Shown here in pieces: positions 14,101 to 28,590 of a DNA stretch of 64,000 nt. Where the stretch lies: positions 2,806,001-2,870,000 of the forward strand of contig OX365954.1 of the NCBI GenBank assembly GCA_947247005.1, in the 5' to 3' direction. The notes below the pieces were generated by a model. That model made no database searches. It saw only the letters and a program-made list of their open reading frames with translations, and had not been told where the DNA came from. This DNA comes from Spisula solida. Taxonomy: Eukaryota; Mollusca; Bivalvia; Venerida; Mactridae. The translations under genes and the position numbers were made by a program. How positions within the stretch are numbered: position 1 is the first letter of the stretch; each line of letters opens with the position of its first letter.

Positions 14101-17100
14101 GGTTTTATGGTCAAATTTTGATTGTATTAATAGCATAAGCAATTGGTAGGCAAGATCATTCAGGGATAATAAAAGCCATGAATAATTCGATCGAAGGAAG
14201 AAAATCTGTTAAATCAGGGAAGGCAGCACTCAACTTAACCAGCCGAGCACAGAAAACATTAAAACATACAAGGCCCAATGCCCAACCCACAAGCGAACAA
14301 GAAAATGATCCACCAAAATTCCAACTGTTACATCAATTATGTTGGCTTGCACTAACCATTATGTCTTGTTGTGTGTTATAGCAGCATAAACAATTTGAGC
14401 TCAGAAAATCTGAAGGTTGTAGGTTGGGGATTCGTTCAGGTTGTGAGTTGGGATCTTATTGAGCCTAACAAATCAGCAGTTATAGGTTTTGAGTGTCTCT
14501 GAGCTCAGCCAGTTTATAAATGCAAATTCTTGTAAATTGCTGTTCAATAAGTGTGAAAATTATATTGAACAAAGTCATGTATATTACATATCCAATTGTT
14601 GTAAATGAAGTGTGCAAATTGTTGTGAATGAAATACATGTGTATCTAAACAATGTTTAATCTACTTGCAGGTGAATATGACCCTGACGAAACTCCAGGAC
14701 GTAAGTAGTGTTAATTGAGAAACTTTTTTATACCATGCTTGTTTGAGAATCCTGATCATTTTGAAGTTCTTTGGGCAATATTTTAGAACTTAAGTTTCTG
14801 AACATGTTTCATAAAAGCATTTAACCATACAATCATTTCTTTGTGATAAAAAACACATTTATTCCAATTTTAAGGTGACTGTTTATGTGGGGTCTTACTG
14901 ATTTGAAAATTTGATTGTACTTGATGGAGATTATTATATGGTACAACTTCAGCAAATAATGATCTATGATTTTATTGATACAGTGTTACTTATATACATA
15001 GTAATCATAAATGTCAATATTTGAACTTCCAGACCTTTTATGGAGGTTGCCATACATACATGTATATAATATACCGTAAACCAAGAAATTATTTCGCACA
15101 CTTTAGTCGCTGAGTTCGCCAAATGGTAGAATTTCACGAAATTTTAATTAAAGTTGCCACGAAAGGGCTAAAAACATTAATATGGACATTGCGGGGAAAA
15201 TGTGAAAATTTGTTGTTGAGAATATTCCGACGATTAGCAAAATGCAACAGTCAGTATTTCCTAAAGTAAATTGGTTTACAGTGTTTACTTCTACATGTAG
15301 CTATGATTAAAGATGTACAACGACCTTCGAAATATGACCTTTGGGCGAGTTCATTTGCTAAGGTTGAAACGATATTTACCGTTATTTTTCCAATATATTA
15401 TGACTATATCTTATAAATTCACGTTATCTTTCAAGTTGACAGCGTGGCCTAGTGGTTAGGATGATCTATACTCTGAACTAGTCTGTACTCAGAACATTTC
15501 TTTTTATATAGGCTGTGGGTTCGAGTCCGCTGCTAAACTCTTTTTCAATAATTTTATTATTATAATACATGAGTGTTTTTTCATATATTTTATTACTTAA
15601 TCAATAATAAAATTATAGTTAACGTTAAATACAAAGTTGCTTTGTTTCGTTTATTTTACGATTTTAGCCTGCCCTGGATATTGTATTTATTGCTCAGATG
15701 ACAATCGGGTTGAATTACAAAATATTTTCATCATTGGTTTCGCTGGAATTAGAATTGGAATCACCACTCTAAGAATATTCTTTAGAAACTTCAACATTAA
15801 TAAGCGTTTACTCAGGTAATACAGGGAGCACAGTTCGGGTGACCGTTGACCGATATCTCTGTTCAACAGTCTTGACGTGGGAGTGTTTTCAAGGATTAAA
15901 ATACAGAAACAATGTACAAAGGAAATAGATATATTTTAGAAATATATATAAAAATAGACATGCACGCGAATGTTTTATTTAGCAAAATTTAAAAAATATT
16001 CAAAATGGGTGGGATTCGAACCCAGACAAAAAATCTATTTAGTTTCATAAGCAGTAGCTTAGCCTACTGCGCCATGGAGGACGATGTAAGCTACAATTTC
16101 AAATAATATATTTCTTTTACGAATACACCCCTTTTACCTGGATTATTTCATTATTAAAAGTACAGTTACGCCCGAACGATTGTGGTTTATCTATAGTGTA
16201 TTGAATTGAGTGTATTAACAATTTCTTTATCATAGTTTCATTTGTTTAGTATAAAGTAAATTATATGGTCACATGTTATCGGTTCATATTTCTCAAATTC
16301 TGTGATTTCTGAAATATAATCAAGTTCAAAGTTCAAAGTTTATTGGCTTAATCAGCAAAGAACATTGCTTTTGGCCATTAAATACAAGTAACATAAAAAT
16401 ATGGCTAAAACATATATAATGAATGGTACTGAAGGCATTGTTGCCTGTGTATTTGAAGAATGGTCTTTTAATATCCTACAATGAAGGAAACTGATCTTGT
16501 TTTTACCCTCAACCTAAATGCCGAGGGTCTTTGATAACTGCAAGCAATTTGACTATGTAGGAGCACATGTCAATGCCTGATTGGCTAATGTGTCAGTTTG
16601 GCTTAAGGTGAGTCTAGACAGTACATGTTGGTGTAAAAATGTACTGTAGGGTTACCTGTAGTATACTTCTACCACACAGTTTCTAGAGATGTACTGTCTA
16701 GACAAACCTTTACGAATTTATCAATCAGCTGTTGTACTGCTATGTACAATGGTCTCACTGTTCAGAATCATGCTAAAGGGTCTGTTTCATTACTATTAAT
16801 GTGGAGTGTCTGAAAATCGTTTGGCCAAAAAGAGTGTTTTCCCTTCCCTGCCATGTTGATTAGATAAGATTAACTGGTATTCTAACCCAACCAGCTGTTT
16901 CAGCCATAAACACATAGAGGAAATCATGGTGTGCATAAATTACTGATAAAACACAGCTACAACAGTTACTGATAACTGCAAATAAGCTTTTCGAGGAAGA
17001 ACATGTGCTACTGTTACTATGTCTTTTTGTAATGCCAAATGCTGAATATTGGCTATGTTAGAATCGAACCAATAAATATGTTCCTGACAGTGTAGTAATC

Positions 17101-20100
17101 TATTATAAAGCTTGTTCGGGTGCGCATCTGAACTTGTGACTGTGCTTTATACTACGATAAAACGCAGGTACGTATTCGTTATTTCTTATGTAAAGTAGTG
17201 AATACTGGTCTGTAAATTATCTTGCCAAGGAAAGCTATTTGACTTGTATATGTTGGTCTATTCACAGGTAACTATATCATTGATTATATAAGAGTAACAG
17301 GGAAAAAATTTTTTTTTTGTAAAATTTATATTTTAATATACTTATTGCTATATAAATTTTACAAAATATTTTTTTTTACTCTTTATCAGTTATACAGTTA
17401 CCTGTGGGTCTTATAGCGTAAGACTGGTTCTTAGACAATTAAGTATATTGCAAAATTATTGTAATTGAAAAAATATCAAATGAACCACTAACAAAAGTTT
17501 GGTGAAAATACATTCAATTTGGTAAAAAATATAATTTCAGTAAAAATACCTAAAAAATACATTGATTAAAAACAAACGTGGATTAGATATAAAATGATTA
17601 ATATTAAATTAGAAGCTTTCTTAACTATTACCAAACTTTGTTTCAATAATTGAAATAATCAAATTGATTTTTTACTTTAATTGCATTGAGGCAAAATTTT
17701 TGTAAATTAAGTTCTTGGACATTTATCAAGACAATAAGTGATGTCTCCATATAGATAAGTAAGTCAATCAATATTATCAAAATAGATCATGGAATTCAAT
17801 TGAATTGTGATATAGAGAAATTTAAACTATTGACAATGACATCGTTGTTTAAATCTGGACTGTAATTGTTTGATGTTAGACTGTAATTATGTTTAAATAT
17901 ATATACCATTGTTAAGTGCTCGGTATGAGGCGATTTTTTGTAAAGTTTTCATTTGTATCTTGACAGCTACGATAAAATTTCACCAATATGATATATGACT
18001 ATAAACCTCTAGCCATCAATATTAGCGTGTTGCTAGGTGACATGCATGTGTGTGTAGGATTTTACAATAAAAAGTACTTAATTATCATATTACATTATTC
18101 ACTATACAGATCTCATATTACATTGTATCCTTCATTACGTATCTCATGTTTTAATGAAGTAAACCTTTTATTATTTGTCACAGTCCGAACCTGTTCCCCA
18201 AGAGTCATTCAATATATAATGCAAACTAAACACTTACCCCGGTACATTCTTACATACAATATTAATCATTCAAACATGGACTTTATCATTCAAAGTAACC
18301 TTCTATGCGATCAATGACTGACTTCCACCATTAGGACAGACCTTCTATTCACTGTTGCTAGGCAACTGCGCACATACACTCGTAACTGCATGGCCTATTC
18401 AAGGATTCTTGCAATTTTGAGTGTATGTCCTGAGGAACTCCAGCTGTTATAAGCTGAGATGTTGAAAGGTGTCCAGATATTGAAACCTCAGTTGATGCCT
18501 GTTTGATAGATAGGATTTGAACCATTGTAGAGCAAGAGGGCTGCAGTGGTAAAGGTCGAGTTTTTCGAGAAGAAGGGTATGATTTACCATGTCATATGCC
18601 TTGGAGAGATCAAGGAGGACAGTGCCGACAGTATTGTGCTAATTTATTACGGATAGCATGGGTCGTCTATGATTGAAGCTAGAGTGGTCAATGTACAGTG
18701 AGTGGTGTAAATAATCAGGGGTAGCATGAACAATATATGGAAGCTAGTCGATGCAGTTAGTAAAAACTATATTGATACTTTTTTGCTCGGGTGGTGGGGG
18801 GAGAGGTCCAACCAGGGATTTTGCTCAGGGGATCCAAGCGATTCTCAGACCTTTACGGCAGGTCATAATCCTCCAGTGTAAGTTTGACAACGTTAATTTT
18901 CCTTCATTTATGAAGAAGTTGCTGGATCCCGACAAACGGTGTTAAACCTAGTAAATAAAAACTCAGAATTCGGTTGAATAGATTTGGATGTTGTCTGCAC
19001 CAAAATTGCTAAAGAACTTAATTTATTGAATGAAATGCATCATTGTCATGATGTCCTATTTACAGGTGGAAATAACTTTAAACTGACCTTGATACAAGTA
19101 TATGAAAGGGCCTGGGGCAGGAAAGTTAGCAAGGTCAAAGGGGGTCATATGATTGTGTTGTGATTAAACTTCTGTTAACATATTGGACTTCTAAAGTTTA
19201 ACCATAACAAATGAGTGTATCTATAGTCCAGTCAGGATAAAAATCCAGTGACGCAGCAGTCGAGTCCACTATAACGGTGTAAAACCAATTATAAAGGCTT
19301 ATACTGTACAAACAACTATAATTTCAATGCTAAAGTAGCAAACTAAACTTCGCTCTACCTGTTTAGACAATGGTTGTGATTTTTTGCGTACACATAAACT
19401 GCAACGTCACTGTCACAATATCCTAACTGGACTATATAAACCATCTTGTTAAAACTAAGTGTCTCACGATCATGTCTCATGGTCAACACAGCTTGTTACA
19501 TGTATGTTACAGTTTGAACACACAGTCTCTGTACAATGATCGCAATATTAAGTAATTTAATTATAGCAATTATAGCAATTATAGCAATTATAGCCAATTA
19601 TCCTTGAAATATAGGATTCTTTGAGGTCTTCCAAGAGCATACTAGTATTTGAAATGTGCACATATTGTATGGCCCATATAAATACTAAATAGATGTAAGG
19701 CTATAATAAATGAATTATTTGATTATCATCAAATTGTCTGGGCAGACAGAGAAGGCCAGGTTTTATCTTTATTATGCGCCTATGAATTGGTTTGGTCAAA
19801 TGTTGCAAAAAGATTATATTAAAGATTGGTTTTACAAATTACTAAACTAAACAAATATGGTCAGTTTTGTACTAAAAACATTACTGATAAATCGTGTGCA
19901 TCTGATTAATCCACCTTAAGTTTGTGGAATATACCAAATTTTCTACCTCTTGCCTTTCTTATTTATTGTGGGTGCATAATAACTGTTGATACTATATACG
20001 AGGGTATATCTAAAAGTAATGTCACTGATGCTATTAAATCGTCCCCAATGTCAGAAAAACAAAGCAATTTTATACACAGTTACATGAATCTATGTTGAAT

Positions 20101-23100
20101 GTGATATCCAAATTTCATGTAAATCCACTGAACAGTTATAAAAATATTAGCATATAAATGATGCATACTAATGGACATTGCCACAACCCTGACATCAACA
20201 AATTATAATGGCGTTACTTCCGTGGCACTAACTCATCCTGAAAATTTCATCCCTGGTTTTCTTCTTAGACTCCTGAATTCAGCCATTTACTCATCCTGTG
20301 CAACCCATCCGACACTTGGTATCTCCATGATGAAATGATTTCTTGTAGAATGGATTCCTGGAGCGGATGATGAGAAGGAACATCGAGGTGACAAACCACC
20401 GAAGAAGAAAGGAGAGAAGAAAGCAAAGAAGACCAAAGATCAGAGAGCTAACCCTGACTTTGAGGATGTACCTGGGTATGGTGGATTGGCATTCAGAGCC
20501 GATAGTAAGTTACAGTCTGGTTTTGCTCTCCCTCACATTTTGATGGGGGGTATACTGCAGTGCTCATGTCGGTTAGCCTGTTGGTCAGTTGGTGGGTAGA
20601 CCAAATGGTATCCGTTCTATAACTCAAGAATGTTTTGCCCTAGGATCTTCAAACTATATATGGAGGTTGGTAATCAACAGTAGATGACTCCGATTGATTT
20701 TGATGTCAGTATGTCAAAGGTCAAAGTCACTGTGACCTTGACCATTTCTGACTATTGGGCTGCCATGGGGGCATACATGTTTTACAAACATCTCTTGTTT
20801 CATTTTGATTTGTTTGTTTCCGGCTGGTATTAGTCTTTTGTATTTAATTTAATTTGGGTTCAAATAAAACAGCTGAGTTTTAAATTATTTATATCTCAAA
20901 ACATGATTAATGCTCGATGCAATCTACAATATACTAAAAAAGACCAGATCATGATATGGTTACCAGTCCGGTGAGAATAGCCTCTACTTTCAAAACATTA
21001 GTACAAAAGTAGATGTATCTTATTGAGTGATGGGTTTATAACTGTTTTTGTCAAGGAAATGTTACATAAGATTCACTCTGAATTCTTAAAATGTCATAGG
21101 AATATATATTATGTTTGGACATCATTTTGTCTCAATTATTGATAATTGGAAGTTCTATGTATATTACAGCCGAGTTCAAACCACCCAATCCACCAACCGG
21201 TCCACAAGGTACTCCACCACCTATGACCTTTACTGAGTAAGTACTAGCATCTGTTCCGAGACATCTGATTGGTTGTTTCATGATACATACTTCAAATCAA
21301 CCAATAGGAATGTTGCTTTCTTTTAGTGGGTTTTAATTGATGGCAAGGTTCAGTTATAGACAGGTTATAGGTAGGTTTATAACCTATGACCCTGAAATAA
21401 GGGGGAACTTTTTGTTAAGGTTAGATATGCATAACAATTTCTCTGAAAAGGGTTTTCTTGCTGAAATATGGTTAACTGAAGACAAGATTATAATGTGCAA
21501 TGAAACTTTTTGCAATATTTTGTTATTATTGTTCACTTTTAGCTGGGAAGAATAAATACAGAGGGAACGGAAACACGGGTTTTAAGCGTGACTAACCTGT
21601 CGGCCAATCACCGCGCTCCGATAAAAATTGCTCGATATCTTGAAAAATCCCGCGAAAGCGTAGACACAAAAATGCATAAATCTGTCGGTAATTAACGGCA
21701 TCAAACATTGTAATTGCACTGTAATGAAAGTTTAAACTTATGAATTGAATTTTTATTCGATGAAAAGACGAAATTAGCATATTTAAATCATATACCATTC
21801 ATTGAAATAGGTGTGATCAACACGCTAATCGCTCTTTTGTCTCATTGTCCACGATACTTGCCATTTTGCAAGTTAGGGATCTCACAATGTATTGTAGTGA
21901 ATTATCTTAAACTTGTGTTTACCATTAAATAATACATCCCTGCTCGTGATAGGCTCAGTTTTATGCACAATTATCAACTCATTTTTTAATTATTTGAATT
22001 CAAAATACGCCGAATCGCCATGTTTTCAGCAACCAGTTTATTATTTCTCAACAATTATAGTACTTTTGAAACTTAAGGATCTCGAAATGTATTAAGGTAG
22101 ATTATCTAAAACTTATGTTTACCATTAAATAATACATCCCTGCTCGTGATATAGGCTCAGTTTTATGCACAATTATCAACTCATTTTTTAATTATTTGAA
22201 TTCAAAATACGCCGATTCGCCATGTTTTCAGCAACCAGTTGATTATTTCTCAACAATTATAATACTTTTAAAACTTAAGGATCTCGAAATGTAGGAAGGT
22301 AGATTATCTAAAACTTAGTTTTGCCATTAAATGATACATCCCTGCTCGTGATAGGCTTAGTTTTATGCACAATTATCACTACATTCTTGAACTATTTGAA
22401 TTCAAAATATGCCAATTTTCCGTGTTTAAAGTACATTTTTTATGTTAACGTTTAGCAAATTTGGTTGCTCTATGTCCGCCATAAATTATTATAGATAAAC
22501 AATACTTTTGAAATTTATAAAGTAGGATTAATTTATATACAGTTGCTGTCTATGTTTTACGTAATTACAGTATACAACCGGAAACTCCCCGCTGAGACTT
22601 CTTGAGACAATATGAGATTACTGTCTAGATAATGTACCTATCATAAGTTTGATACAATTATACCACCCCTCCCGTTGTGTAATCTACATAATGATGTCTG
22701 TGACAGTAATTAAATCATTGTTTTTGTTACACCTCAGGAACTTGCATTCAAATAAATAAAAACATTACAACACAGTCTACACTATTAAATTATAATTAAC
22801 TACCATTCATTGAAATAGGTGTGATCAACACACTAATCGCTCTCGCTGTCCACGATACTGGCCATTTTGCAAGTTAATGATCTCAAAATGTATAGTAACA
22901 AATTATCTAAAACTTGTTTTTACCATTACATAATAATTCCTAATCGCGATAGGCATAATTTTATGTACAAATTTTAAATAATTTTGGAACTATTTGAATT
23001 CAGAATACGCCTAGCTATTCGTCATGTTTTCAGTAAAAACTTTATTATTTATATAGTTATTTTGAAGCTTAAGGATCTCGAAATGTATAAAGATAGATTA

Positions 23101-26100
23101 TCTAAAACTTATTTTTGCCATTACACAATACATCCCTGCTCGAGAAAGTCATAATTTTATGCCCCAATTTTTACATTTGAATTATTTCACTTCAAAATAT
23201 GCCAACTCTGTGTGCTTTCAGTACACTTTTTCATTCCTTCACGTTAGTTACAGCAAATTTCCAGCTCCATGATGTCCAAAATGATTTAAAGCAAATTATA
23301 TCTTATTTATAATATCACATAATAAATCCCTGCTCGGAATAGGCATACTTTTATGCACATTTATTTATACAATTTTGAAATATTTCAATTAAAAATACGC
23401 CAATTCTCCGTGTTTATACATGTAGTACATTTTTATGTTATAATGTTTAGCAAGTGTGGTTGCATTTATACTATTATAGAACCGTGTATGATAAACACTA
23501 TTTATGAAAATTATAAAGCAGTCTTAATTCATCTACAGTGGCTGTCTATGTTTTACTAATTAACAGTATTACCGGAAACTCCCGCTGAGACTGAGACAAT
23601 ATGAGATTACTGTCTAGATAATGCACCAATCACGAGTTCAATACCGCCCTCCCGTAGTGTAATCTACATTTGTGACAGTAATTAAACCATTGCATCTGCT
23701 ACACACATATTAAGGGAATTTATCAGACCTAGTACCTAGAATATTTAATTGAATGGAATCTGTTAAGTATATATTATATATATCGTAACTTTGTTTCATT
23801 ATACCGATTCCCGACAATCACGGATAAAATGTTGGAATGTACAACCATAAAACACAAATATAGACAATAATATTATATATATTTAATTAAAGCGTTTTAT
23901 TCTATCATATATATAGATCGCTGTAAATTTGAAACCTGTTTCTGGAATTTAAACCAGGGCTGGTATTCACAAAGCATCTTAAGTGAAAACTTATTTAAAT
24001 TTATTAAAATCTTAAAATTTTCTTAAGCGTATCAGCTAAGCAAGAAAATCAAGACGACCAATATTTTACATAGTTTTGAAGCATTATGTAAACAGCTACT
24101 ATAAGAACTTAAAGAAAAAAGGATTATTCTTTAAATCGCGGGACATATGAGCTGTACAAATTTTTAACTTAAGTCAAATTTTTAAGATTTATTTGAGACA
24201 GAATCCTTTATTGGAATGAAATTATATGACGGATTTAAATCGGACCGTATAATTGACCGTTTTACCTACCGCAATCGTCAATCCCGGATTTATTTTGGAC
24301 CGTACAGAAAGAAAATACTACCGGACCGTATAAGCGGCCGTTATACACTCCGCTTATCGGCCGACAGGTTAGATATAGATAACGCTATATAACGTCATCG
24401 AGACACTCGTCCATCTCTTGTACTGTCCCTGCTTTTAGCAAATTTGATTGAAATATCACTTAAATAAACATTCATTCAAGTTGCTATAAATATTGTATAC
24501 AGTGCCATTAAGTTGCATGTTGTCTTAGATAAAACAATATGAGTTATTTTGAGTAACAATTTGACATTATAATTAAGTGATTTAGCAAATTACATTGATT
24601 TCTATTTTTCAGCTCAGCACAATTATCAGAAGAAGATTGTAAAAAAGCTTTAGAGAAATACGTAGAATCTCAGGTCTGTTTTGGTTCAAAGCCGGCAGAG
24701 GAATGTACGATTATATCGACCAAAGGAGTTACTGCTTTACATGTATGTTATCAAATTTTATATATTAACCATGCAATAAATTTTTAACAGTACTTTACTG
24801 CCATTTTAACAGTATTTTACTGCTATGCCATTTTGACGGTATTTTACTGCTATTTTAACAGAGTTAAACAGAGTTTACTGTCATTTTATTGGTACTTTAC
24901 TGCCATTTTAACAGAGTTTTACTGCCATTTTAATGTTTTTTAAGGCCATGCCATCTCAATGGTATTTTACTGCCATTTTAACAGTACTTTACTGCCATTT
25001 TAACAGTACTTTACTGCCATTTTAACTGTATTTTACATCCATTTTAACAGTATTTTACTGTCATTTTAACAGTATTTTACCGCCATTTTAACAGTATTTT
25101 ACTGCCATTTTAACAGTATTTTACTGCCATTTTAACCGTATCATACTGCCATTTTAACAGTATTTTTTTGCTATTTTAATGGTATTTTACTGTCATTTTA
25201 ACAGTATTTTCTGCCATTTTAATGGTATTTTACTGCCATTTTAACAGTATTTTACCGCCATTTTAACAGTATTTTACTGCCATTTTAACAGTATTTTACT
25301 GCCATTTTAACCGTATTATACTGTCATTTTAACAGTATTTTACCGCCATTTTAACAGTATTATACTGCCATTTTAACAGTATTTTACTGCCATTTTAACC
25401 GTATTATACTGCCATTTTAACAGTATTTTCTGCCATTTTAATGGTATTTTGCTAGCGTTTTGTCGGAATTCTGATACCATTTTAATGTTTTTTTACTGCT
25501 ATTTTATTTGTCATTTGTAATACCTTTCTAGTAGAAAGATTGTTATAACACTATTCAACCATTCACACCTGTTTCTGTGTTAACATTAACAATCCTATAA
25601 CTATAAACTTCTATTTTAGTACATCTTGGAAACTTTCTCTGAAGATAGATCTACTAAGAAGAAGAAGAAGCCGTTTAAAGGTGGCCATGTTGACGGGCCG
25701 GAGAACGGTACACCACCACAACCCTGGGAGATTGCCTGCTCACCAAAATCTGAGTTCAAAGATGAGAAGATTAAGAAAGAAGTCCCTCACACAGCTAAAG
25801 TGAAGGTCTGTATGATACCTTATATGGTCATCTGTAGATAACTGTATTCATTTGCCTCAATATCCTGCTGCCTATTGGTAGAGCATTCTCTTCGATCGCC
25901 AGAGGTATTGGGCTTGATCCCAGGCCGTGACTTACAAAAATCATTAAAAATGTTTCTGGTTTATCTTGAATTTCTCCCTGGCTTGACACTTGGCATACAA
26001 GTTAGTTCCTGGTCACTGTTGGTTCATATATTTTAATATTGCTAGATAAGTACAAATAACATCAGTATTACATATACAGCATAAATAGCTTATCAGCAAA

Positions 26101-28529
26101 ATGGTTGCATACATGATCCTTAAATGTCATATAAGTGAAATAATTAGGTATGCACCATATGCATTTGATAATAAAGTTACAGAAAGAAATTCAAAATAGA
26201 ATATATTATTATAATTAAAATACAGGTAATTTTCAAACCACTAACATTGCTTAAAGACTTATACAGTCAGGTCTGGACACAACAACGCTGTTTGTTCTCA
26301 AGCAAAATGTTATTGTAACGAATATGTCGGTAATACTATACTGAATTGATACAACAAGCTCTTTTAAACATTTGTCCCCATAAGATGATGTCAGTATATG
26401 AATATGTCAGTATATGACAGTATATGAATATGTCAGTATATGAATATGTCAGTATATGAATATGTCAGTATATGTATATGAATATGTCAGTATATGAATA
26501 TGTCAGTATATGAATATGTCAGTATATTGGATGTTGTTATATAGAGACCTGACTGTAATTCTACATTCTGTTTTAGAAATGTAAAGATTGTAAGGGGCGA
26601 GGCTGGGAGACATGTGATGAGTGTGATGGGTGGGGCAGAGTGGAAGATGATCATTGTGACGGTAGTGGCCGTGTACCTGATACTGATGAGGAAGGCAATC
26701 AAACAACCAGTGACTGTCCATTCTGTAACGGGGGTATGAAAAGGTACGTTGACATGTCTACTGGTATATTTCCACAAAGATAGAAGCTTACCTAACTGTA
26801 ATGCGCATATACATGTTAATGGTGTATTTGTATTGCTGCATTTTACTTTATACTTATAAATATTTATCAAAATGATATCAGTATTACGGTAACCTTGCTT
26901 GATGCTCAGCTTTTAAATAGGCAAACTAGCTTCATTTCTCTCATAGTTTTGTGGCAATAGATTCCATCATGTCATTCGTGTATGGGCTTGAGGCCATAAC
27001 CTTTCCATTAATCTTTTGTATCCAGGAATGAGGTGTCAAGAGAGTATAATATTTGGCCATTTTAATTAAACAATGGCAGTTGTGTTCATATTTTTAAATC
27101 CTAATCAATTTACCTGACACCTAGATGCAGTGATGTTCTCATAATGGAGGATTTACTATACTGGTAACGGTATATACTGTAAACCAAATATTTTTGTGGA
27201 TATTAAATTTCGTGGATTTTGATAAAAATACATTTTCGTGGGGTTGTAAATTTGTGGATGATAAAACATGGGAGGGTAAAACCATGCTATGTACTTTTGA
27301 ACTTGATAAATCGTGGGTATTAGATTTTGTGGTCAAAGTTAACTGAACAAAATCAACGAAAATTCATTTCCCTAAAAAAATAATGATTTTACAATATCGT
27401 ATACTTACAGTTGTGAAGACTGTGGCGGTGATGGTCGAGTTACATGTGAAGATTGTGAAGGATACAGAAAACTCAAATGTTACATCCAGTTGAAAGTTAA
27501 GTAGTAAGTACACTTACATATTTTCAAACATATGTTTGGGGTGGATATTTATGGATTCAGATTCTGCTCTCTGACCAAATCATATTTTCCGAATTTTTGC
27601 AAAGTCCATGTTATATTTCCTTTATACAAAATGGAACTTTTAATCAATAAATTTGGTGTTTAAAAAGCTCTATAAATAGGTAGTATTAGTGTTGTAGTGA
27701 TGTTTATATATCCAACTTAAAGATAAAATAAACTGGAATTATCTTGACCTCATGTTATTATAATTGTAACGAAATTCAAGAACCTTGATACACGTACCGG
27801 TACTAATGAAAGTAAACAAAGAAAATTCTTCGGAGCAGATTAAATGTACCATAACTTCACCATTTCTTGAGATATTTTCATCAAATAACTTTTATTTTGA
27901 TCAGAAGCCATTGCTCGTTCAGGGATGATAAATCTGGAATTCCAGATAAATCAGGAAAATTGACACCTCTGCATCTAATCTGATAACCGCATAGTCCGCC
28001 AATGATAACACTAGCCTTGTTTACAAATATAAATGGACAATCAAATACACTTCAAAATTATTTATATACTTTTTCAGTCTACACTGATAACAAGCGGTCA
28101 TTTGGCCGTGCATTGTTGATATTATCCATGTTTGTTTATATTCAAAGCTAGAGTTATCTCCGACAAGCTATATGTTTGTATTTGCATCATGCATACACTG
28201 TGATTGTTTTATTGTAACAATATTTCAGTTACAATCACAATGATGACTTTATACTGGAAACCACTGATATGCCTGATGAATTAGTGGCATCTGTGGGTGG
28301 TAATGTCCTGTTTCAACAAGAACTTCCAATGGTCAGTATAACATTTCAATATGTTTGATACATAATATAGTGTGTTCTATTTTTTTAACTCTATTCTCCA
28401 TAGTGATATAATTGGATTAAAGTGTATGTTTGATAGAGGCTCAGTGGACAAACTTCATGCCGGCCTGTATTGCCTCTGTCAGTAGCCCAAGACCTCATTA
28501 TTATATATATTATTATATACTAGATTCAG

Positions 28530-28590
<61 letters not shown>

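Noticed and set aside
3071..25455. CRISPR-like arrays among the tandem repeats
   Set aside because: Units are contiguous tandem copies without unique spacers, and the DNA is eukaryotic.
26487..26870. Open frames opposite SSUH2 exon 7
   Set aside because: Shadows of the real exon on the other strand.
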